Positions 11,701 through 24,900 of a stretch of DNA of 64,000 nt are shown piece by piece; the stretch's first letter is position 1; each line of letters begins with the position of its first letter. Where the stretch lies: positions 2,480,001 through 2,544,000 of the forward strand of contig OZ176057.1 of NCBI GenBank assembly GCA_964247055.1, written 5' to 3'. The translations under genes were made by a program, and so were the position numbers. The DNA comes from Paragordius varius. Its lineage: Eukaryota; Nematomorpha. The notes under the pieces were generated by a model that ran no database searches, was not told the origin of the DNA, and saw nothing but the letters and a program-made list of their open reading frames with translations.

Positions 11701-14700
11701 CTCTATAAAATAATTTAGTATTTAATTTTAAATTACTAAATCATTTGAAATTTTTTACTTAAATATCAAAAATTATCAAATTATAATGATAAAAAATTTG
11801 ATATTTTTGTTTTTTTTGTTTTAATAAAATTTTAAAAAGTTTTTAAGTGTAATATTTGTTTTTTATTGTGATTTTAAAAAAAATCTCTTTATATGATTAA
11901 AAAAAGATAAAATATGGATTAACTATGCTAAATTTTTTTATTAGATTCATTAGACATAGAAAATCAAATTTATAGAATTTTATTATTTCACAGTAAATTA
12001 ATTTGAGTTTAAAATACATAAATTATTGTGGAAACATTTTATTCGATTTTTTTACAAAAAAAATTTTTTTTCAATCAAACTTAATTTTAAAATATTTTTA
12101 TAATTATTATTAACTAGTTATAGAAAAAATTCATCTCAATAGAATTTAATTTCATTTACACGTAAATTATTGTGAAACATTTTTTTCGATTTTTTTTCAA
12201 AAAAATTTTTTTTTATAATTTTTATTATTTTATTAACTAATTATACTAAAATATTATATTAACTAATTTTTTAATTTAAAAATATTATTTTTTTAGATTT
12301 TTTTATATTACAGTATGCATTCTAATGGTTGCTTATTTCAAACTGCTATGGTAGGACAATTTTCAACCCAGTAGTGTATGGAAAAAAGAATAAAATGTTG
12401 CTTAGTCAATTGATTTCTTTCTTTTTTTCCATACACTACTGTGTTGCGAAATTGCCCTGCTAGAGTGTGAAATAAAAGCAACTATTAAAATGCATCATAT
12501 ATTATATTTAATTTTTTAAAAAATCCAAATTAATCAAATTTAAATTTATACAAAATTATATTTTTTTTTTATGAAATGATTTTTATTAATTTAATTTTTA
12601 TTGAATTTTTATTTTTTAAATAATAAATAATTTATTTTTATAGGATGCTATGGAATTCAATAAATACAATGTATTTCATTGGCACATTGTTGATGATCAA
12701 TCCTTCCCTTTTGTCAGTAAGACATATCCTGATTTAAGTCAAAAAGTATATTGTAAATTTATTTTATAAATTTTATTATTTTTAATATTTATAAAATTTT
12801 ACATATCATAAACAATTCAAATTTACCCTTGAACGATTGAAATTTACCCTTAAACAATTGAACCCTTGAACAATTAAAAGTAATTCTTGAACAATTGAAA
12901 TTCCCCCTCTTGGACAATTCAAATTCATCCTTAAACAATTCAAACAATTTCACCCAAAAATAATTCAAATTCACACTTGAACAATTCAAATTTACCCTTA
13001 AACAATTCAAACCCTTGAACCATTCAAATTCACTCTCGAACAATTCAAGATTTCACGCTTAAACAATTCAAATTTATACCATTTACATTTCAAATCCCTT
13101 AAACAATTTAAATAATTTCACCATAAAATAATTTAAATTCACCCTTGAACAATTCAAACAATTTTACCCTAAAATAATTCAAATTCACCCTTGAACAATT
13201 CAATCAAATTCATTCTAAACAAATAGATTATGAAATATCGGTCTAATATAATTTATCATTAAAATTAAATATAAGTTTATGGCAAAGTTTATTATTTTTT
13301 CAGTAATATATTTTAATTACATACAAAATTTCTTTATTTAAAAATATGAAAAAATATATAGGTAATATCCTAAAAAACAGATAATTTATTTTAGGGTGAT
13401 TCGAATTGTTCGAGAATTAATTTAAATTGTTAAAGGGTGAATTTGAACTGATGGTATATTTTTATAAAACATATACTATTTACGCTTCAAATTCCTCCCT
13501 CTTGAACAATTCAAATTTCACCCTAAAATAATAAATTATGTGTGTTTTTTTTAAAATTAAAAATTACCTATTTTTACAATATTTTTAAAAAAATGAAAAA
13601 TTTTTTTTAATATTAATAAAAAATTTAAAAAATAATAAATAATCTATGCCATAAAGATATATTTCGTATCAATAATGATGTGTTATATTAGTGCCAGAAA
13701 ACACATAATTTATTTTTAGGGTGAATTTGAATTGTTCAAGGGTGAATTTGAATTGTAAATTGTATATCTAAGATTTATTTATTTTTCGATCTAACTAATT
13801 TATATTTATATATTTTAAGATATAAATTGTCTATATTCGCCTTTTTTGAAATTAACATAATTTTATTTTATTAAGACTCAAGATTTATACATATTTTTCA
13901 AAAGCTTTTTTATTACAATAAAAATTAAAATTATACGGACAAAATGTAAAAATTTAAAGACAAATATTGACAACTATTTTTTTAAAACCCTTAATTTTTC
14001 TCATATAATCTATTTAATTACCATTGTAAAATATAGAATTGATTATGTTAGTAAAATATATCTCTATTCATTTAATAAAAATAAGTTTTGTTGAAAAAAT
14101 CAAGCTTTTAAAAATATATGGTTGTAGAAAAAAACATTTGTCTTTATATTTTTACGTTTTGTACGTTTCAGTTTTTACTGTATATATTATAACATTCGTT
14201 AATTCATTATGGGTATAATTAATTTTTGAACAGTTTTTTTTATCAAATTTATTTATAGTTTAATATAATTTTTTTATGTAAAAAATAAAGTTTTAATTTT
14301 TTAACTATTTACTCTTACTTCTATTCTCGGGTTAAGTTATTATATTTTAAGTTTAGTTTTAAACAATATTAACATTTAATTTATTTTTTTGATTTATATT
14401 TTTTTACGTTTTTGCAAATTATTTAAATACCTTAATTACAACAAAATTCGCTTTCTCCAGTAATATATTTATTTTTCAGTTTTTTTAAAATTTTTTAAAA
14501 ATAAAACATTTTTAAACATTTTTCAAGGTTTATATATATATATATAAATATATATATATATAGCAAACTACAAAAAATTATATATAAAATTAATTTTTTT
14601 CTTAAAAATATGATTTTTTTGTCTTTTTAGGGTGCTTACCGGCCAGATTACATTTATACGCCACGTGATGTGGATCTACTCCTTACATATGCTCATGAGC

Positions 14701-15908
14701 GGGGTATTAGAGTTCTAATGGAATTTGATACACCAGGTGAGCTACTTTTAAATATTTTTCCTTAAAATTAATTGATTTTCTTTTTATATAAGATTTGAAA
14801 CTATTTTATGAGTTAAAATATAATTTGGAGTTTTTTTTGGAATCTAAAGTTTTGTTGAGATTTGATTGGATTTCTTGAGATGTAATATGCACATATATTT
14901 TAAACAACAATTAGAGTTTTTTTGCTAAACGTTTGAAAGTATAATGATTTTTCAAAAAAATGATTGATTTTTAAGACAAAATTTCGATAATTTGCGGAAT
15001 AATTGCCTGTAATTTTGAGAATTTTTTATTTCGTGATTGGATTTGATTTGCTAAGATGTGAAAACAATTCTTATCATTAAACCAAAAAATTAGAATTTTC
15101 ACATTAATTGTCTTTAAATTAAAAATCAAATTTTTGAAGTTTTAATTTGATTTTAGCGATCAGTAAGTGTTTAAGATGAATAGGAATTTAGCTTTTTATA
15201 TATTTTTTGTTAAATAAAATCTGTATTGTATAAATCCGTTTTACTTTGATAAATATAAGTTTTTTTTACAATAATGAATCGAAAATTAATTAAATTTCAA
15301 AATATAAATTTTTTTGGTGTTTAATCATAGGTCATACTCTAAGTTGGGGGCGTGCTTACCCCAACATCCTTACAACATGTTATAAACCTGTAGAGAATAC
15401 CGACCATGAAATACAAAATGAAATTCCACAATCAACTTTTAATAAGGTAAAATTTAAAAATTCTAAGAGATTAGTTAGACTAATATATAATTAATTTTAT
15501 TTTTTATTAAGAACTCAAAAGCAAACCAAATTTTGTAATTCTGAATTTTTAACCTAAAATTTATAAGGGCTGAGTTTATATTCCTAAATTTTTTTATTTC
15601 AATTACTTTTTTGATAATTTACGGCATTTGAAGCCAAAATTCGCACATATATATGCCATTTACACTTCAAATTCACCCTTGAACAATTCAAATTCATCAA
15701 ATTTACCCTAAAATAAATTAGTGTTTTTTAAGATTCAAAATTACTTATATTTTTTTATATTTTGAAAAAATTTAATTTTGTTTTTAATTAAAATAAAACT
15801 GAAAAAAATAATAAAATATATGTCATATTAATGATGAGTTATATTACCCCGAAAACACATAATTTATTTTAGGGTGAATTTGAATTGTTAAAGGGTAAAT
15901 TTCAAGTG

Positions 15909-15952
<44 letters not shown>

Positions 15953-18900
15953 ATATAAATCCGCCTTTTATATCTAGAAATCCCTATTTTCCAACTAAAA
16001 ATCATCGGTTTAACTCAACAATTGACGTTTACTAAAATAAATTAACCTTTTTATAGATTTCTATAAGATATATATGATAAATTTATATTTCTCATATATA
16101 TATATACATACAATTAAGTGTGTTACCACAATTTATTAAGACTGAAGACGACATTAAACAAATAATCATAAGTTTTTAAATAATGTATTTGAGTTTCTTT
16201 GCAAGTTTTTGAATTAAAATCAATCTCCACTCTTTTTTTATATGAAAATATTCCAGATAAAATTTAAATAATCATTGCAACCAGCATTTTTTGAGACTTA
16301 AAAATCATGGCGGGCCGCAAAATAAAATATTTAATTTGATGACAAACCGAATACTGTAAACTTTTAACATATAATATACCATTTACAGTTCACATTCCTT
16401 GAACAATTCAATTCACCCTTGAAAAAATTTAATTCACCCTTGAAAAATTCAAATTCACCCTAAACATAAATTATGCGTTTTCGAACTAATCTAACTCATT
16501 ATTAATATGAAATATATATGTATGGCATAGTTTATTATTTTTTTAGTATAATTTTTTTAAAAGAAAATTTTTATTTTTTAAAAATATAGGTAATTTTAAT
16601 ATTACAGATATTTTAATTGTAGGTGAGTTTGAATTGTTCAGGGGTGAGTTTGAATTGTTCGAGGGTGAATTTGAATTGTTTAAGGGTGAATTTGAATTGT
16701 AAATGGTATATAACAATTTTTCTAATATTTATTCTGGAAATTTGTTTAGGAAACATCCTAAAAGATTTCATGAGCTTATTTTATCAAATTATTTTGCGGG
16801 CCACATTTTGAACCCCCCCTCCATTTTAGAGTATTGAACAATTTTATGTTTCTAAAAAGATTTCTAAAGTCCAATTCTTCTAATGATATTTCTTTTTTTC
16901 CGTAAATATTATTGGGTAATATTTAATTCACGAATTATACATATTTTTATTATTTTTTTTCCATAAATTTTATTTTTACCCATTAAGGCTGGTATTATGT
17001 GTGCTCCCCTGCCCAGTACAGTTAAACGAAGGAAAAAACGTTATTTTAGACATGATGTAAAAATATCCAAGCAACATGATATGAAACGATTACTCAAAGC
17101 AAATCAAATGGAAAAAGAAGAATCATTCGATACCCAAAAACTTGAAGAATTATCTAGAAGCAAAAGGTAGTGCATATAACTCTAAGAAACCTATATCAGC
17201 GAGAGTTATTATTAGTTGGTCATTTTGTTAAATAAATTTGCTAAATTTAGCTTGTCTATTAGATTTTTGATTTTTATTAAAAAATAAAAATTTTTACTAA
17301 CAAAAGATTCAGTTCCTACAATTTATGTAACTTATAAAACTGAAAATTATTATACATGCTAAAAAGTATTGTAAATTAAACCTTAAAACACTCATATGAC
17401 CAATAAAACTCTTGATGTTTAATACTCATATTCATAAGTTATGCAATGGTTTCCAAATATCTAAAGTCAGTATAGTATAGTGGTTAGTTACTGTAGAATA
17501 TTTATAAACTATTGCGTATAATTAAAGAGCTAGTATGAATAATTTTGTTATTAACAAATTAAAAACATACTTGCTCAATAATATGGCTGTTTAGTGTATT
17601 CGGTTTTTTATTGGAATAATCAGCTCTCTTTTTTTCGTAAGGAATATACTTTATTTTAGTATCTGCTTGAAACTATATATAAAATATTTGAAATATGAAA
17701 TTATTTGATGTTATACTTTAATTCAAATTTCGAAATAAAAGTACTTTTTGGCGAAGTCGTAAATATATTTTTAACTTTTGATTTAATTTAATTAGATTTA
17801 AAATAAATATGTATTTTCTTTAACACAGACTCTCCAATTTTTATTGGCTAAATAAAAATTATATTGACGATTTAAATGTGCACATGCCTATATTATAATT
17901 TTATTTTTGTTAAATCATTCTTTTTTTTCGGAATAAAGTATGGTCGAGAAACGGAAAGATACATCATCCAATCTTGGGGATTACTTTACCTGGTTGCTGA
18001 TGGCAACCACATTTATGTCTCAGCTAAATCCGTTGTCATGGAAACATCATCCCCTGTCTGGCAAAAGAGAAAAATTTAGCCTTTATAATTATTCGGATAT
18101 TGACCAACTTCAAAGTGGTTCCAATCTTTTTGCAAATATTCATACAAATCATAATAATGCACATAATGAAATTAATTTTGATTCCCTTTTGGATGAAAGA
18201 AAATATTTACATCACCCTAATCAACAAATGTATCTACAAAAAGCACCTCATATCTACGACGCCATTTTATCGTCTACTGAATACAATAAAAATAAAAGAA
18301 TACGGGGAGAAACTCCAACACTTGATTATAACCTTAATCTTAAAAGTATATATTATAAATAATTCTAAATATTAATAAAATAAGTAATTTCCTTTTGATT
18401 TTGCTTTTTTGCGTTATATTTAATGTATGTTTATAAATATTTTTAGTGAAAACCTACAAGACATGTTACTTTTTGACATTTCTCTCATCTTACAGTCTGC
18501 AAATTTATGCTGGCTTATTCTTATCGGACGATTTGGAATATATTACCGTGTGTTTAAATTAAATTTCTCCATAATTAAACAAAGTAATGTAAGATATGAA
18601 AAATTGTTTAATTTAAAAAGTTTGTTGTTTTTTTCGACACACTACTGTGTTCCTAATCGACCAACTATAATGCGAGTAAGCCAGAATAAATATGCATGCT
18701 TTAATAATTTTTTTCTTTAATTTCAACCTATAAATAATTAGAATCACCTACAGATGTTTTAAATCCATTAATTTATGATTGTTGGAGCCTGAATAAAAGT
18801 AATTCTTTATCGCGTGGTGAAACATTGCAAAATATTTTATCGTCTGCCACCACCAATAATCATGTGCTTCAAAATGATGGAGTTGGTACTGAGGCAGACG

Positions 18901-21900
18901 ATACATTGAGCACTAATAACGATGAAAATAAGATGATTATATCCAAAACTGATTCAAATACAACAACAACAAATGTTTATGGTTCAAATCAGCTTCAAAA
19001 TATTGATATTAATAATATAAATCAAGAAAAAAGTCAGGATGATTCATCAAAATTAACAAAATTTGTGGAAGATACCACGATACGAGGACCCCTAAACCCT
19101 ATCAGTTCTGAAACTTATGAATTCTTGAGTAAATTCTTTGATGAAATTTTTGTCCGGTTTCCTGAAACTTATATTCATTTGGGTGGGGATGAAGTCTTAT
19201 TCTCTTGTTGGTATGTACTTTACAGATCTATTTTTGGATTAAATACTATTTTTTTTAGATATGAAGAAATAAATATATGTAAGATTTAAACAAACCTTTT
19301 TGGTAAATCCACTATGTTTAAGAAATTTTACGAACAAAAGTACTGTAATTATTTTCAATTTCCCATTTTGATGTGTTTTTTTTTGGTTTTAATTCCTTTT
19401 TTAATTGACAAATTTTTAAGTTAATTGGCTACATATTTAAAATATAATGTTACTTTTTAAATCTAAAATATTCTATTTATTTTTAAGGTCTTCGAACCCA
19501 GAAATACAGGCCTTTATGAAAGCCAAAAATTGGACAAATTATGCCTTGTTGGAAAATTATTACATTCAGAAACTTATAACAGACATTTTGAGCCCTAAAG
19601 ATGCAAAACGCAAATATTTGGTTTGGCAAGAGATTTTTGATAACGCAGTCTCGGTATGATAATAAACTTTGTTTTAAATAAAAAATAAATTGAGTTTTTA
19701 CCAATATCGTTTAAAAATTTGTTAATTTAGCAATTAATCTTAGTTTATTTTGCCAAAGTTTATTTAGTTTCTGGCCATGTTTATTGTAACAATCATTTAG
19801 TCTAAATTATTATAACTTATTCATAATACATACTGAAATATGTATCGAAGGGGCAATTTTTTCATAAAAATGGCTGTAGTTTATTGGAAAAAATTAATTC
19901 TATTTAAAAACACAACAGATAATCTATATTATTGGGTCCCTGTTGCGTTTAGAGTTGATTAAATCCATATTTAAATATGTTTTTTTAATATGGTTTTTTG
20001 GATTTGTACCATTATATATTTTACGCCCTGTATCACTTTTAACCATTTTATTGTAAAATTTACTTTATGGTGTTAATTATAAAAATGGTCACATTTTTAC
20101 ATTTATGTTTTATTTCAAATTTTTTTACCTATTTTATGCCCTATATATCATTTACAAATCATATTTTAATGATTTAGAAAAAAACGACACATTCTTTACT
20201 TTAAACCAAATACAATTTAATTTTTTTTAAAATATCTATTGGTATTTAATTTTAATATCAATTGCACCTCAAGTCGATATTATAACACTTTCAATAGGTC
20301 ATTCATAATCATAATCTTTTAAATATATATATTTAACTATTGTTCAAACTATCAACATTTGTCATTTTTGAAACATCCCTTTTAAAAAAAAAATTTAATT
20401 TACAACAGTAATTTTTATCAACGGGCCAATTTAATATGTTCAGGGAACTATTTCATGAGTTTAAGGACCAATTTAATATGGTTAAGAATTAATTTTTATT
20501 TAAAAAAAATTTTATTCTGTATTTTAGATTAACAAAGCAAACACGATAATTCATGTGTGGAAAGATTATTGGAAAACTGAATTACTGAGCATACTCTCCC
20601 AACAAACTTATGCCGTTTTAAGTTCACCCTGGTACCTTAATTACATTAGATACGGACAGGACTGGCAAAATATTTATACTGTTGAACCGTTAGATATTCC
20701 AGGATGTATGATATATTTAACCATATATATATACCATTTACAATTCAAATTCACCCTTAAACAATTCACCAAATATTTTAGAGATCGGACTATAAATGTA
20801 ATTTTTGTGAATTTTATAAATATCGATAAAATTTATTTTTTATAAAATTAATTATGTGTTTTCGGGCAGATAATATAACTCATCATTAATATGAAATATA
20901 TTCTTATGGCGTAGTATATTATTTTTTCAGTTTTATATTAATTTTTAATAAAACTTTATTTTTTAAAAATATAAAAAAATATATTTAATTTTAAAAAACA
21001 CATAATTTATTTTAGGGTGAATAACTGTAAATGATATATATATATATATAATATGCACATTTATGTTGGCTTATTCATATTATTGTTGGTCAATTGGCAA
21101 AACAGTATCATATGTTATGAGCCAAATTTTGTCCATAATTAAATAACCAATTAATGTTATAAGTTAAATGAAAAAGTTGCATTTTTACATTTTGTTATTT
21201 TTACCTATGCGCTACCGTGTTGTTGATTTACTAACATTAATGTGAATAAGACAGCATGAACGTACATTTATACTAAATTGTAAAGTATAAATATAAAAGT
21301 AAAAAAATAAAAGACAAATATATTCATATCAAAACAGCTGATTCCTCTTCTTTCCCCTTTTAGCCGCGATTTATGAGAAAAAAATGAAATATTTGCATTA
21401 AAAACGTAAAAATTAGACTTATTTCAAGCAAAAAATAATTGATAGCGGATTTAATCAATTAATATATAATAATAAATATATTAATGATAGAGATATCTGA
21501 TAATAATAAATGACGGTTACATAATATTTTTAACTAGTAAAAAAATTTATTTAAAGGTTTTATCAACTATAAATGATATTAACATAAAAATTATGGCCTT
21601 ATATCATAATTGTTAAAGGTTATAATTTACTGATTTGTTTCTGTAACTATTTTTAAAAATTGATTTTATCCTAAAGTTTTTTTAATTATTTTTATATATA
21701 TATATATATATTTATATCATCAGTTTCAATATAAAGTTTATAAATAAAGGGACAAATGTTTTTCACTAAAAGACACAAAGTTGACTATATAAACATAAAA
21801 TTTGTATGTTTTGAATTTTATTATATTTACATATTATTTTTAATGTTGAATTTTTTTAAAATCAGATTTTTTTTGATTTTTTTTCCTATATATATAGTAA

Positions 21901-24900
21901 AGGATTCAGACACGCAATATTTACTGGGGGGCGAAGCTTGTATGTGGGGTGAATACATCAATGACGCTAACTTATTAACTACACTTTGGTACATAGATTT
22001 AAATTAAATTGAATTTTCTAGAAAAATTTTTTTTTGCCCTTTGATAAATTATGTTTTTTTCAGATTAACATAGAGGGTATGAAAAATTTATCCATCATTA
22101 ACACTCCTTTTTACCTTTTGGGGTAGTTTTGTATCCCAGAGCGATTTTAAATTTGGATATCTAAAAAGTATTTAAGGTATTAATAATCCGAATTTAAAAA
22201 TATGCTTTTTTAGCCTTTTAAACGCATTATACAAATTTTTTTTAAAGATGAAAAATTGTATAAAAATCCCTCAACTCAAACTTTTTGTCACCATCATTTT
22301 TTATATATTTGTTTAAATCGCCAACAGACATATATACATAGATATATATATTATGGTTCGAAAATATTATTAATTAACTTTAAAAATCGTTCAGGCTACA
22401 TTTTCTCAACAAAACAATTATATTTTGATTTAACTTTCAGCGGTTCGTTTCAAACGTTTTTTGCTTTCGACTTTAGACTATAGAAGTCAAAATATGAGCT
22501 ATTTAATCTTATACATGTCAACAATGTTTGAGAATTAATTTTAACCAAATTTAAACTATAATTTTGCTCTGAGATATAAATCTAAGCCTAAAGGTAAGCT
22601 TAGACGGAAAAGTGAAAAGATAATTAATTAAGTTTTAAATTAACAAAATTAACGTTGAAATATATGTGGAAAAATTGTTTAATTTCAAACATTTATTGTT
22701 TTTACCATAAGCAACTGTACAATTTAAATAATATAAACATTTTATTTAATTATTTTAAATTGTAGAATAGAGTGTACTATAATAATTCTAATCATATACA
22801 TTAAAAAGTAAAAAGAGATATAAATAAATAATATATAGTTTTTTCTTGTTAAAATATTAGTATTCTATTTCTCCTTAAATTAAAAAAATTGTTTTAATGA
22901 AATTTAATAAATATATGTGTATGTTAATATTTGGCCATTTATTATGTTTATATTTGTTAATAAAATCTATAAACCTAAACTTTTTTTGTTATCATCTCTT
23001 TTACCCAAATATATGTAAATAACTAATCAACCGTATTAGTAATTTTTAAAAATGATATACGTTGGAAGCTGTTCTCATATATTTTATAATACACAATAGT
23101 GATCCTAAGAAGTGTAGTAAAAAAACATCTAAAATTTACTCTTGAACAGTTCATATTCACCCTCATATTCACCTTAAAACAGAATATGTGTTTTTGATTT
23201 TACATGAACAGTAATCTTTTGAAAAATTATGATTTTTGTTAAATTTGTCCTTTATAAACCAATTATAATAGCAACACATAATCTACTCGGATTTCCGTGA
23301 TTTATTTCTTAAATTATCATACGTAAAATTTTAGAATACATGTAATATATGAGGAAAAATAAATTGCCAGTTTTTGATTAAACTATTGCGAGATTGCAGC
23401 ATTTATAATGAAAAAATTTTTTATGTTTTTAATTTTTTCCTTTCACTTAAATCTCCTAATTTTGTATTTTCACATTAAATTACATGGTAAAAACAACAAT
23501 TGGTTAAAATTAAACAATTTTTTCCCCATATATTAACATTCATATTGTTTGCCTATGTATGGACACACTTTTTTTATGTCCTTTACTTATACTAATGGGT
23601 TTTGTAGCTCTTTAAACAAGAAAGAAATAAATAAAAAAAAATTTTAACTTATTTTTATTCCTTTATGTGTGTTGATCTTACAGTGTGAGTAGATATTCAT
23701 TGCTAAATTTTTTATCAAATATTGCCAGGTGGCATATAAACCAAAGAGCCTTATTGTTAGTTATTAATAGTAAAAAGTTAAAAAAATAAGTATAAACCAA
23801 TAAATAATATTGCTCTTTGCTAAATCTGCTATACTATCTGGTGGTAATAATTAATGAAAAACTAGCACTGTACTCACTCTCATACTGTAAATTAAATTAG
23901 GATTTTGAAATACATATATAGCGAGTATTTTATTTTGTTTGAACTTTTTTTGACTTTTTTCTTATTATAATAATACATATATAGCGAGTGTGTTATTTTG
24001 TTTGAACACTTTTTTTAGTTTTTTTTTGACTTTTTTTAACCAAAAATAGGCCTAGGGCCAGTACCGTAGCAGAAAGGTTATGGAGTCCGCGTGAAGTAAA
24101 TAACGTTACAGAGGCGGCCACTCGTTTATCCGCACATGCTTGTCGAATGAAACGGTAAATTTTATTATTCACAAAATTATTTTAATATAAATCATCAAAA
24201 CAAACTATATTTCTAAATTATTATATTGCAATTATAATTCAGTTAAAATTATATGAATTTATTATATGAATTTGCGATTACTACAAGTAATCTTTTTGTC
24301 AAACGTAAAAATAAAATTAAAATATAAACTAAAATTTTAAAATATAAAATATTTTTTTAAATTTTTGTCAAAAAAAGTGTGGGTGGGGTTATTTTAGGGG
24401 TAAATGATAATTTTTAATTAATTTAGTAATAAAATACAATAATTATTATTGTTATTAGCGGAGTAGGAAAAAATGTATTTTGAATGGTTATATAGTATTT
24501 TCTTGAAGTTGATAGGTAGCCCATAATGATTGAAGTATTTGAAGGTAAAACTAAATTGTTTCGTTTTACTGAGTTTTAGGATTTCCTACATATAAGGAAG
24601 TTGCAATAATGGGCCATGTCTAAGTAAAAGTTGCCAATATTATCATATTGTGTAGATGGGTTATTTTCAGTTCTTTCTTGAGGTTATAATGATAAAACTA
24701 TGTATGAGAGACAAAAATAAATTTACAAAATTGGGCTTTAATGGATCGTATATATATATATAATATTACATATTGCACAAATGGGTATATTAACTGCTGT
24801 TAAAAGATTACAAAGCTATTTATTAATATTATTGCAGAAATGAAGGGGAGATTATGGGGGGGTTGGGATTTAAATTGTTTTTTTGAGATAGGCCATAATT

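Larger units (their letters stand above)
15400..19095 (+). other. Hexosaminidase loop insertion (exons 5 end to 8)
   Basis: Lineage-specific insert inside the GH20 barrel, spread over the end of exon 5, all of exons 6 (59 codons) and 7 (136 codons), and most of exon 8. Exon 6 is strongly basic and charged ([11 protein letters not shown], then a Lys/Glu-rich stretch ending SRSKR). Exon 7 has one short hydrophobic patch ([11 protein letters not shown]) and His/Asn-rich sequence. Exon 8 is Asn/Thr/Asp-rich until the family sequence resumes at RGPLNP. It falls at the loop that in human HEXB is cut and trimmed after synthesis and that in HEXA (Gly-Ser-Glu-Pro) governs ganglioside use. I recognise no domain in it. 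No frame break is seen. Confidence 0.85.

Noticed and set aside
12798-13240. Regular direct repeats that might suggest a CRISPR-like array
   Set aside because: No unique spacers of even length; the units match the terminal repeats of a MITE family and the context is a eukaryotic intron.
17876-18079. Alternative frame over hexosaminidase exon 7 (ORF from 17876)
   Set aside because: Only the frame starting at 17939 matches the phases of exons 6 and 8 and stays open through to the donor at 18345.
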